A DNA stretch of 5,621 nt from Planctomycetaceae bacterium (GCA_024642765.1 JAHEAM010000274.1:1-5621); one strand, 5' to 3'; numbered from the stretch's first letter, positions 1 to 5,621 are shown. Numbers and translations: made by a program. Notes: generated by a model from the letters alone, not told the origin.

Positions 1-1
1 G

Positions 2-865
2 TTTGTTCCTGCTAGTACTCGGGACAATGCGACGGCATTGGTCACCACGATGGAACAGATAGATCTTGTCCACAAAATGTGTGACAAGTATCCCGAGACG
101 TTTGAGTTGGCTTTGTCGACTGGCGACATTGAACGAATTGTGAAGGCTGGAAAGATCGCGTCGCTAATCGGAATGGAAGGCGGGCATTCGATTGAGAATT
201 CGCTTCAGAACCTTAATCGTCTTTACGATCGCGGTGCTCGCTACATGACCCTCACGCATAGTAAGACGCTAGACTGGGCTGATTCCGCGACTGACGAAGC
301 CAAGAATAACGGGCTTACCGATTTTGGGAAAGAAGTCGTTGCCGAAATGAACCGTTTGGGAATGTTGATTGATATTTCGCACGTGTCGGAGAAGGTCATG
401 AACGATGTCTTGGATATTTCCGAGGCTCCCGTCATTTTCTCCCATTCGTCCGCTAAGTCCATTTGTGATCATCCACGAAACGTGAGCGACGCGATTCTAA
501 GGCGCTTGCCAGAAAATGGTGGCGTCGTCATGATCAATTTCATGTCGGGATACGTTGTTCCAACAGATGAGTTAAAGAGGGAGCCCAATGCTCGCGGCAA
601 TTACAAGATGGTTGCGGATCATATTGAGCACGTCATCAAGGTCGCTGGGATCGATTACGTGGGAATCGGTTCGGACTTCGACGGCGTTCCCAGTACGCCA
701 GTCGGCTTGGATGACGTTGCTGACTATCCTAACTTGACTCAAGAACTTTTGGAACGCGGTTATAACGAAGAGCAGATTCATAAGGTTCTCGGCGCAAACG
801 TTATGCGAGTTTTCAAGGCTGCTGAGGCTTCATCCAAACGGCTGAACGTGACGGCAGCGAAGTGA
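2..865 (+). CDS. M19 family dipeptidase (membrane/renal dipeptidase type), 5'-truncated by window edge
   Basis: This is a zinc-dependent dipeptidase that hydrolyses dipeptides, including some with D-residues in the C-terminal position. The reading frame is open to the left edge (287 residues visible), so the true start and the N-terminal HxD metal pair lie outside. The other family residues are in place: the bridging metal Glu in GMEGGH (codon 176-178), the substrate His in TLTHS (257-259), metal His in IDISHVS (380-382), metal His in FSHSSA (443-445), the Arg of HPRNVSD (476-478), and the acidic GSDFDGVP block near 671-694. These match human renal dipeptidase E125, H152, H198, H219, R230 and D288. 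The C-terminal LGANVMRVF motif is typical and the protein ends 17 residues later at TGA, so the 3' end is intact. Whether it is exported cannot be judged without the N-terminus. No clear terminator follows. Family assignment is very secure; the natural substrate is unknown. Confidence 0.95.
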   Translation, partial: FVPASTRDNATALVTTMEQIDLVHKMCDKYPETFELALSTGDIERIVKAGKIASLIGMEGGHSIENSLQNLNRLYDRGARYMTLTHSKTLDWADSATDEAKNNGLTDFGKEVVAEMNRLGMLIDISHVSEKVMNDVLDISEAPVIFSHSSAKSICDHPRNVSDAILRRLPENGGVVMINFMSGYVVPTDELKREPNARGNYKMVADHIEHVIKVAGIDYVGIGSDFDGVPSTPVGLDDVADYPNLTQELLERGYNEEQIHKVLGANVMRVFKAAEASSKRLNVTAAK

Positions 866-962
866 TTTTTTGGCGAGGGATAGATCAAGGACGGCAGCGT
901 CGCTGTGTATGATTTGGCTCGGATTGTTTGACTTTAAGAATTTTTGGCTCTGGGAAATCGAA
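866..962. other. Short intergenic gap with a 10-base direct repeat
   Basis: This is the 97-base gap between the M19 gene and the nuclease gene. The 10-mer GACGGCAGCG occurs at 850-859, inside the last codons of the dipeptidase gene, and again at 890-899, exactly 40 bases on. The second copy is part of a small potential hairpin (CAGC-GTC-GCTG, 894-904). TATGAT at 908-913 resembles a -10 box but has no good -35 at the right distance. The downstream frame stays open back to a TTG at 870, but those 31 extra codons do not resemble the nuclease family, so I treat the stretch as non-coding. Confidence 0.4.
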
Positions 963-1373
963 ATGCCAATTGAAATGCGTTTGGTTCGTATCATCATTAG
1001 CGAAATCAACGAAAATCAAGTCGTCTTTCTAAAAGAAGTGGATGGGGAGCGGCAGTTTCCAATTTTGATTGGGATCTGGGAGGCGACCAGTATCGATCGT
1101 CGCGTGAAAGAGCTTCCGCGTGCCCGACCTTTGACACATGATTTGATTGTAAGTTCAATTGAGGCACTAGGCGGTACACTGGACAGTGTATTCATTAGCG
1201 ATTTGAAGGACCATACTTATTTCGCATCGTTGCGAGTCAAGCGAGATGGCGAGATTATCGAGATCGACTCTCGGCCTTCCGATGCAATTGCCGTAGCTGT
1301 GACTTGTGATCCGCCGTTACCCATTTTTATCAACGAAGATATTCTTGACGTCGCCCTTTCACCGGAAGAATAA
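963..1373 (+). CDS. Bifunctional nuclease family protein (BFN domain, DUF151)
   Basis: This is a 136-residue protein made almost entirely of one BFN/DUF151 domain. Family members have been reported to have both RNase and DNase activity; activity of this protein is inferred. Recognisable family blocks are FPILIGIWEATSI (residues 32-44), the RPLTHDL segment (55-61), and SRPSDAIAVAV (103-113). The RDGE turn and the acidic tail with INEDIL are also typical. No signal peptide or membrane segment is visible, so it should be cytosolic. I chose ATG 963 because family proteins begin just before the MRLVRI-type strand and because GGGA at 952-955 lies 7 bases upstream. A TTG at 870 would add 31 non-homologous residues, and ATG 975 is a less likely internal start. 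The SLOG gene begins 28 bases after the stop, so the two may share a transcript. The domain call is firm; the biological role is not known. Confidence 0.93.
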   Translation: MPIEMRLVRIIISEINENQVVFLKEVDGERQFPILIGIWEATSIDRRVKELPRARPLTHDLIVSSIEALGGTLDSVFISDLKDHTYFASLRVKRDGEIIEIDSRPSDAIAVAVTCDPPLPIFINEDILDVALSPEE

Positions 1374-1401
1374 CTTCAACTTTCTGTTCAGCGTTTAGTC
1401 G

Positions 1402-1872
1402 ATGTTAGAAACCATAATCTCAGGTGGTCAAACGGGTGTTGATCGTGCAGCGCTCGACGTCGCCATTTTTCTGGGAATTCCCCACGGGGGATGGTGCCCG
1501 CGCGAAAGACTCTCTGAAGACGGTTCGATTCCGTCGCACTATGAATTACGAGAAACGGCATCGCGTGATTACTCGGTGCGTACCGAACAAAATGTGGTTG
1601 AAGCTGATGGGACGTTGATCCTGCACTACTCGGAGTTGGCGCGGGGGACGTTGCTGACGTTGCGGCTGTGTCGCCGCCATCGTCGCCCCGTATTGCTAGT
1701 CGATTTGTCTGAGGAAGCCGTTGTCGACCAGGTTGCTGAGTGGATTCATGCCAACGCAGTACAATGCCTGAATGTTGCTGGCCCACGTGAAAGTAGCGTT
1801 CCGGGCATCAACCTTTTGGCGCAAGAGTTTTTGCTCGAGGCTCTCGCTGGTTATCGCAAAGAACAAGAATAG
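1402..1872 (+). CDS. YpsA-like SLOG family protein (putative molybdenum carrier family)
   Basis: This is a 156-residue Rossmann-like protein of the family annotated as putative molybdenum carrier or cpYpsA-related SLOG. Such proteins are thought to bind a nucleotide or nucleotide-containing cofactor; a plant-algal relative carries molybdenum cofactor, but the bacterial function is unsettled. Visible signatures are the N-terminal phosphate-binding loop SGGQTGVDRAALDVA (residues 7-21), GWCPRERLSEDG (30-41), the RTEQNVVEADGTLIL strand-turn (60-74), a following GT that continues the binding cleft (82-83), and LNVAGPRESSVPGI (123-136). Length equals that of the isolated domain. No signal peptide is present. 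The ATG at 1402 starts directly at the first strand, and upstream codons add no homologous sequence; its Shine-Dalgarno is weak. No molybdenum cofactor synthesis genes are in the window, so the name should not be read as proof of a role in molybdenum metabolism. SLOG domains also occur in nucleotide-signalling and defence settings, but nothing else here supports that. Confidence 0.9.
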   Translation: MLETIISGGQTGVDRAALDVAIFLGIPHGGWCPRERLSEDGSIPSHYELRETASRDYSVRTEQNVVEADGTLILHYSELARGTLLTLRLCRRHRRPVLLVDLSEEAVVDQVAEWIHANAVQCLNVAGPRESSVPGINLLAQEFLLEALAGYRKEQE

Positions 1873-1905
1873 TTCGGTGCTTTTCAGCTTTCCTATCAAC
1901 CTATT

Positions 1906-1913
1906 AAAAAAGG
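1906..1913 (+). promoter_or_regulatory. Ribosome binding site that selects ATG 1921
   Basis: An A-run ending in AAGG (1910-1913) sits 7 bases before ATG 1921. A TTG immediately upstream (1918-1920) is in frame and could be read as a start one codon earlier, but the ATG is better placed and gives the usual MTIGFGIVG N-terminus. Confidence 0.6.
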
Positions 1914-1920
1914 CAGTTTG

Positions 1921-2964
1921 ATGACAATCGGATTTGGAATTGTTGGCTGTGGAATGATCGCTAAGTTTCATGCAAGGGCCATTGCAGAACTATCGGGCGC
2001 GAAATTGGTTGCTTGCACAAGTCGGCGGTTGGATGTCGCTCAACAATTTGGGAAGGAATTTAGTTGCAATTCCGTGGAGTCAGTCGAGCACTTGGTAGAT
2101 GACCCGGCAGTTGATGTCGTCACGATCTGCACGCCCAGTGGCGCGCATCTGGAGCCGGCTCTATTGGCAGCTCGAGCAGGAAAACATGTGTTAGTCGAGA
2201 AGCCGTTGGAAATTTCTCTGAAGCGTTGCGATCGCATTATCGAAGCCTGCGAACGGAATTGCGTCAAGTTGGGAACGATTTTCCCTTCGCGTTTCCATGG
2301 CTGTTGGCAGGAACTCAAGAAGGCTCTTGCTGCAGATCGATTCGGCACACTTGCGCTGGGAAATGCATACGTTAAATGGTTTAGAACGCAGGCCTATTAC
2401 GATAGTGGACTGTGGCGTGGAACTTGGGCGCTCGATGGTGGTGGTGCCTTGATGAACCAAGCAATTCACACGGTCGATTTGTTGCAGTGGCTGATGGGCC
2501 CAATCGAATCGATTTCGGCAATGACGTCGACTCGAGCGCATGAACGAATTGAGGTAGAGGATACAGCTGTTGCGTGTTTGCGTTTTGCCAATGGTGCGTT
2601 GGGATCGATCGAAGCGACGACGGCTTCATATCCGGGGTTCCTGAAAAAAATAGAAATACATGGAGCAACAGGCTCGGCCATCATTGAGGAAGAGGACATA
2701 CGTCATTGGCATTTCAAGAAGCCGATGTCTCGCGACAAGTCGATCCTCGCAACGTTTGGGGCTCAAACCAAGTCTGGAGGAGGGGCAAGTGATCCAGCTG
2801 CTATCGGTCATTCTGCTCATCTTGTTCTCTTCAAAGATTTCGTCAAAGCAATTCGCAAGGACCTAATCCCGGCAGTAGATGGAATAGAAGGTCGCAAGAG
2901 CGTCGAAATTATCCTTGCCATTTATGAGTCCGCAAAAAAGGGCAAGCAAATTTTCTTGCGATAA
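1921..2964 (+). CDS. Gfo/Idh/MocA family NAD(P)-dependent oxidoreductase
   Basis: This is a 347-residue soluble dehydrogenase of the glucose-fructose oxidoreductase/inositol dehydrogenase family, which typically oxidises or reduces a hydroxyl of a sugar, sugar nucleotide or cyclitol. The N-terminal Rossmann domain (about 1-120) carries GIVGCGMIAKFHARAI (residues 7-21 region), the CTPSGAH turn (70-76) and the catalytic EKP (93-95, Lys94). The C-terminal alpha/beta domain has the YYDSGLWRGTW segment (159-169) and GGGALMNQAIHTVDLL (173-188) with the catalytic-position His183. The site that is Asp in inositol dehydrogenases (D-x3-H) is Asn179 here, a variant I recall from other family branches. 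There is no Tat signal peptide, unlike many planctomycete family members, so the enzyme should be cytosolic. It follows the SLOG gene by 48 bases and has its own good ribosome binding site. Family is certain; substrate cannot be deduced from sequence. Confidence 0.95.
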   Translation: MTIGFGIVGCGMIAKFHARAIAELSGAKLVACTSRRLDVAQQFGKEFSCNSVESVEHLVDDPAVDVVTICTPSGAHLEPALLAARAGKHVLVEKPLEISLKRCDRIIEACERNCVKLGTIFPSRFHGCWQELKKALAADRFGTLALGNAYVKWFRTQAYYDSGLWRGTWALDGGGALMNQAIHTVDLLQWLMGPIESISAMTSTRAHERIEVEDTAVACLRFANGALGSIEATTASYPGFLKKIEIHGATGSAIIEEEDIRHWHFKKPMSRDKSILATFGAQTKSGGGASDPAAIGHSAHLVLFKDFVKAIRKDLIPAVDGIEGRKSVEIILAIYESAKKGKQIFLR

Positions 2965-3160
2965 TCAGTCGTTTCGGATTCGACATTTCATGGAATCAGA
3001 TAGACGATCTTTGTTGGTAGTACCCTCATTAGCAATTCAAACGTTACAATAGGTTTCGCATTGCGCTGAGGGGGCTTCGGTCCGACTGACTTGTGGGTCC
3101 AATCATGCTGCATGTGATTTTGAGGCGGCGTTTTATTCTTTGTTTTCCTAGAGGCGGAAA
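2965..3160. other. Intergenic region ahead of the S9 peptidase, rich in potential hairpins
   Basis: This 196-base gap is the largest in the window and contains no convincing gene on either strand. In order it holds an imperfect three-helix hairpin (3023-3072), a short stem capped by a C(UUCG)G tetraloop (3072-3083, sharing one G with the previous stem), a weak stem AATCA/TGATT (3101-3119) and a hairpin over the start codon of the next gene (3141-3163). GAGGCGG occurs twice, at 3122-3128 and 3151-3157. TACAAT at 3045-3050 looks like a -10 box, but no -35-like hexamer sits 16-18 bases upstream. I see no stem followed by a T-run, so no clear intrinsic terminator for the oxidoreductase gene. Confidence 0.5.
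3023..3072 (+). promoter_or_regulatory. Imperfect 15-bp hairpin or dyad in the intergenic region
   Basis: Three helices stack in register: CCCTCA 3023-3028 with TGAGGG 3067-3072, GCAAT 3032-3036 with ATTGC 3060-3064, and AAAC 3039-3042 with GTTT 3053-3056. The internal loops are 3x2 and 2x3, and the 10-base apical loop contains TACAAT. It is not followed by a T-run. It may be an RNA element or a protein-binding dyad around a -10 box; the role is inference only. Confidence 0.35.
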
Positions 3161-3163
3161 ATG
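3141..3163 (+). promoter_or_regulatory. Hairpin presenting the Shine-Dalgarno in its loop and pairing the start codon
   Basis: TTTTCC (3143-3148) is the exact complement of GGAAAA (3156-3161), leaving a 7-base loop TAGAGGC that contains the Shine-Dalgarno AGAGG (3150-3154). Two G-U pairs (3141-3163, 3142-3162) would extend the stem over the whole ATG. The Shine-Dalgarno is 6 bases from ATG 3161 and supports that start. The stem is weak, so control by folding is only a possibility. Confidence 0.35.
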
Positions 3164-5239
3164 CGAAGTTCAGTTTTTTTGATGCTTGGTTTGAGTCTGA
3201 TTTGTAGTTTTGCTTTTGGCCAAGCCGACGGCAGGATGACACCGGAGTTGCTCTGGAAATTGGGACGACTCTCGGGAGCGGCACTCAATTCGAAAGGAAC
3301 ACATGTTGCTTATATCGTTCGCAATTATAATTTGGCGGATAATGCTGGCACGAGTGATTTGCATTTGATCGATTTGACCAGTGGTGCCGACACTGTTGTC
3401 GCGCAAGCATTGCCCTCGATCGACAGTGTGCAGTGGGCTGGCAGCGGTAGCGCGGAAAAATTGTTTGTCGCGGCCCAGGCAACAAAAGACGAAGGTGACT
3501 CGACTAAAGTTTGGACATTAACGGCTGCAGATCCTAAACTCGACGTTTTGTTAGCCGTTGATGGTGGAGTGTCGAATTTGAAAGTGTCGCCTGATGGTCG
3601 GCAACTTGCTTACACCACCGACGTGAAACTGGACCAAACCGTGAATGATCTTTATCAAGATCTTCCGAAAGCTGACGCGCGAATCATCGACCACTTGATG
3701 TACAGGCACTGGAACGCCTGGCATGATTTCGCCTACTCGCATCTGCAGCTCGTCAAATTGACCGAAGATGGAAAACCCGGACCGGCCAAGGATTTAATGG
3801 AGGGCATGCGGGCTGATTGTCCGGTTCCTCCGTTTGGTGGAACCGAGCAGTTTGATTGGTCTCCGGATTCTTCCGAAATCATTTACACAACAAAGATCTC
3901 TGAAGACCCCGCGCAATCCACCGATTCAGCGCTTTACATCAAATCGACTGGAAACGATGAATCGGCGCGGCTGATCACGCCCAATATGCCTGGGTACGAT
4001 CGTGACCCGATGTATTCGCCGGACGGGCGTTTCATTCTTTTTCATTCAATGGAACGGCCTGGATTCGAAGCCGATCGAAATCGCGTTATGGTTTTTGATC
4101 GTGGCACCAGCGTGAACCGTGACGTAACAGCGGGATTAGATCAGTCGGCACATTCTGCACGTTGGTCGCCAAATAGCAAACGCGTTTATTTTACGAGTGA
4201 AACAAATGGTACCGACCAACTCTTTGAAATCGACGTTGTGACCGGTGATTTGAAACAGATTTCAGCGGGGCGTTACAACTGGGAATTAATCTCGCTGTTT
4301 CCCGACGGCAAGTCCGCGTTGGTGACGCGACAAGACATGATTCGGCCAAGTGAGTTATTTCAAATCTCCTTGCTCGATGGCTCTGTGACAACTCTCTCGC
4401 ATATCAACGATAGAGCCTATAGTGAGCTGGCATTGCCAACGGTTGAAGAGCGAATGGTAGAGGCCTCGGACGGCCAACAGATTCATTGTTGGGTGATTTA
4501 TCCTCCGGATTTTGACCCGAAAAGCGACAAGAAATGGCCGATGTTGACGTTTTGCCAAGGCGGTCCTCAAAGCCAAATCGGTCAGTGGTTTTCGTATCGC
4601 TGGAACTTTCATTTGATGGCTGCGAATGGCTACGTCGTGATCGCTCCTAACCGGCGTGGCTTGCCTGGATTTGGTCAGGCTTGGAATGATCAAATTAGTC
4701 AGGATTGGGGCGGGCAGGCGATGCGTGATATTTTGTCGGCAACCGACGATATGGCCAATGAAAAATATGTCGATCGAGCTCGACTTGGGGCGGTCGGAGC
4801 TAGTTACGGTGGCTTCACTGTTTATTGGCTAATGGGAAACCATGCTAATCGCTTCAAGACCATGATCGCGCATTGTGGCGTTTTCAATTTGGAGTCGATG
4901 TACGGTTCGACAGAAGAACTTTTTTTCGTTAATTGGGATTTGGGCGGACCATATTGGAAGGGCGGCGAGATTGGGAAGAAATATGAACGCTTTTCACCTC
5001 ATCGTTTTGTTGGAAATTGGAAGACGCCTTTACTTGTAATTCACGGTGAAAAAGATTTTCGTGTACCTGTAACGCAAGGTATGGAGGCGTTTAGCGCTGC
5101 TCAGTTGCAGGAAGTGCCGTCTCGATTCTTGTACTTTCCGAATGAAGGGCACTGGGTGATGAAGCCGCAGAACAGTGTTCTTTGGCAACGTGTCTTTTTC
5201 GATTGGCTCGCTCAGTCGTTGAAACCAACCGACGAATAA
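3161..5239 (+). CDS. S9 family serine peptidase, dipeptidyl-peptidase 5-like, exported
   Basis: This is a 692-residue prolyl-oligopeptidase-family enzyme expected to cleave dipeptides from the N-termini of oligopeptides. Residues 1-20 form a Sec signal peptide (MRSS, hydrophobic FLMLGLSLIC core, AFG before Gln21), so it should act in the periplasm. About 30-420 is a beta-propeller with WD40-like/TolB-type blades: VSPDGRQLAY (142-151), WSPDSSEIIY (233-242), YSPDGRFILF (285-294), WSPNSKRVYF (335-344). About 430-692 is the alpha/beta-hydrolase domain, with the QGG-P oxyanion region (466-469), nucleophile GASYGG (Ser548), HGEKDFRVP (Asp632) and NEGHW (His664). These line up within a few residues of the Porphyromonas gingivalis DPP5 triad (Ser542, Asp627, His659, as I recall), and TEELFFVNWDLGG (584-596) is shared with that group. 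DPP5 enzymes prefer Ala or hydrophobic residues at P1; that specificity is inferred here. An acylaminoacyl-peptidase activity is the main alternative. Full length, no disruptions. Confidence 0.94.
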   Translation: MRSSVFLMLGLSLICSFAFGQADGRMTPELLWKLGRLSGAALNSKGTHVAYIVRNYNLADNAGTSDLHLIDLTSGADTVVAQALPSIDSVQWAGSGSAEKLFVAAQATKDEGDSTKVWTLTAADPKLDVLLAVDGGVSNLKVSPDGRQLAYTTDVKLDQTVNDLYQDLPKADARIIDHLMYRHWNAWHDFAYSHLQLVKLTEDGKPGPAKDLMEGMRADCPVPPFGGTEQFDWSPDSSEIIYTTKISEDPAQSTDSALYIKSTGNDESARLITPNMPGYDRDPMYSPDGRFILFHSMERPGFEADRNRVMVFDRGTSVNRDVTAGLDQSAHSARWSPNSKRVYFTSETNGTDQLFEIDVVTGDLKQISAGRYNWELISLFPDGKSALVTRQDMIRPSELFQISLLDGSVTTLSHINDRAYSELALPTVEERMVEASDGQQIHCWVIYPPDFDPKSDKKWPMLTFCQGGPQSQIGQWFSYRWNFHLMAANGYVVIAPNRRGLPGFGQAWNDQISQDWGGQAMRDILSATDDMANEKYVDRARLGAVGASYGGFTVYWLMGNHANRFKTMIAHCGVFNLESMYGSTEELFFVNWDLGGPYWKGGEIGKKYERFSPHRFVGNWKTPLLVIHGEKDFRVPVTQGMEAFSAAQLQEVPSRFLYFPNEGHWVMKPQNSVLWQRVFFDWLAQSLKPTDE

Positions 5240-5253
5240 CAAGCACTTAATCT

Positions 5254-5257
5254 AGGA
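5254..5257 (+). promoter_or_regulatory. Ribosome binding site deciding the TTG start at 5268
   Basis: AGGA lies 10 bases before TTG 5268. Another in-frame TTG at 5259 is only 1 base from this site and so is unlikely, and an in-frame TAG at 5253-5255 rules out anything earlier. There is no ATG near the beginning of the conserved KLGILG strand. Confidence 0.5.
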
Positions 5258-5267
5258 TTTGTTCAGA

Positions 5268-5621
5268 TTGAAACTTGGAATCTTAGGTCAGGCGGGGCAA
5301 TGGCATTGCGACGACTTGCGGCGTGCGGCAGCATTCATGGGAATGGAGTTGTATTCAATTCCTTTTGAGTGCTTGCGGTCTTCCGTTGAAACAAATGGGT
5401 TACAGGTTCACGCAAACGAAGTCGACTTGCTCTCGTGTGATGGCATTCTCGTTCGGTCGATGCCTAACGGCAGCCTCAATCAGATTGTCTTTCGCATGGA
5501 TGCGTTGGCACAATTGGAATTGAAGGGTGTGCGCACAATCAACAACGCTCGGTCGATCGAGTTCTGTATCGACAAGTTCTTGACGCTTTGTCGATTGCAG
5601 GCTGCCGGTTTGCCTGTTCCT
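5268..5621 (+). CDS. ATP-grasp ligase, RimK/MptN-like (alpha-L-glutamate ligase type), 3'-truncated by window edge
   Basis: The first 118 residues of an ATP-grasp protein run off the right edge. From a TTG start it begins KLGILGQAGQWHCDDLRRAA, an N-terminal Rossmann-like strand and helix. It continues through DGILVRSMPNGSLNQIVFRMD (about residues 58-78), a family block following the second-domain strand, and ends in ARSIEFCIDKFLTLCRLQAAGLPVP, the hallmark entry to the ATP-grasp domain in which the DK lysine contacts ATP. Such enzymes use ATP to add glutamate or another amino acid to a carboxylate. The P-x-GS-x-x-Q-x-VFRMD block reminds me of the RimK-type ligases found with bacterial tetrahydromethanopterin genes (MptN-like), but ribosomal-protein or other glutamate ligases cannot be excluded. 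It starts 28 bases after the peptidase stop and could be read from the same transcript. The main ATP-binding and metal-binding residues lie beyond the window. Confidence 0.85.
   Translation, partial: MKLGILGQAGQWHCDDLRRAAAFMGMELYSIPFECLRSSVETNGLQVHANEVDLLSCDGILVRSMPNGSLNQIVFRMDALAQLELKGVRTINNARSIEFCIDKFLTLCRLQAAGLPVP

Noticed and set aside
870..962. N-terminal extension of the nuclease from TTG 870
   Set aside because: The 31 residues do not match the family, no Shine-Dalgarno is well placed for that TTG, and ATG 963 has a suitable one.
1388..1786. 132-codon open frame on the minus strand opposite the SLOG gene
   Set aside because: The + strand frame encodes a clear, full-length family protein over the same bases. 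The reverse translation has no recognisable motifs and is low-complexity in composition.
3011..3050. Sigma70-type promoter using TACAAT 3045-3050 with TTGTTG 3011-3016
   Set aside because: The spacer would be 28 bases, far from the usual 16-18, and no other -35-like hexamer is in range; the -10 match alone is not enough.
3101..3121. Intrinsic terminator from AATCA/TGATT followed by a few Ts
   Set aside because: The stem is short and A/T-rich, the T-tract is only four bases, and it is positioned only 40 bases before the next start codon.
3197..3220. Lipoprotein lipobox around Cys15 of the S9 peptidase
   Set aside because: The residue before the Cys is Ile (LSLIC), not Gly, Ala or Ser, and a better Sec signal peptidase I site (AFG before Gln) follows.
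2988..3284. 98-codon open frame on the minus strand across the intergenic region
   Set aside because: It overlaps the signal-peptide coding region of the S9 peptidase, shows no family resemblance, and its translation looks like random sequence rich in Pro, Arg and Lys.
5323..5523. 66-codon + strand open frame near the right edge
   Set aside because: It lies in another frame of the ATP-grasp gene, whose frame from 5268 carries conserved motifs through to the edge.
1..5621. A novel defence, CRISPR, toxin-antitoxin or mobile system
   Set aside because: No repeats-spacers, transposase, integrase, toxin-like small gene pair or tRNA boundary is visible. All six genes belong to recognisable metabolic or enzymatic families.

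Overview
The window holds six genes, all on the + strand, separated by gaps of about 28 to 196 bases. Base composition is close to half GC by eye. The gene set and protein styles point to a planctomycete, probably of the Pirellula/Rhodopirellula type. The pointers are a planctomycete-style bifunctional nuclease (DUF151), a cytosolic Gfo/Idh/MocA oxidoreductase, a DPP5-like secreted peptidase, and an ATP-grasp ligase resembling those found with bacterial tetrahydromethanopterin genes. This assignment is inferred from recalled family resemblance, not from a search.

Layout: (1) 2-865, the 3' part of a membrane-dipeptidase-type M19 metallopeptidase, cut by the left edge. (2) 963-1373, a bifunctional nuclease domain protein. 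(3) 1402-1872, a YpsA/molybdenum-carrier-like SLOG nucleotide-binding protein. (4) 1921-2964, a Gfo/Idh/MocA NAD(P)-dependent oxidoreductase. (5) 2965-3160, the only sizeable non-coding gap, with several potential RNA hairpins, one of which would place the next gene's Shine-Dalgarno in its loop and the start codon in its stem. (6) 3161-5239, a signal-peptide-bearing S9 serine peptidase with a complete Ser-Asp-His triad, closest in recalled motifs to dipeptidyl-peptidase 5. (7) 5268-5621, the N-terminal part of a RimK/MptN-like ATP-grasp ligase, cut by the right edge.

The two peptidases could work in sequence: the exported S9 enzyme would release dipeptides from oligopeptides and the M19 enzyme would split dipeptides. 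They are separated by three unrelated genes, so this is only a metabolic suggestion. The nuclease and SLOG genes are close enough (28 bases) to be co-transcribed. The window looks like ordinary chromosomal housekeeping and accessory metabolism. I see no mobile element, CRISPR array, tRNA, rRNA or recognisable defence system. The observations most worth checking are the structured leader of the peptidase gene, the nuclease/SLOG pair and the MptN-like ligase.
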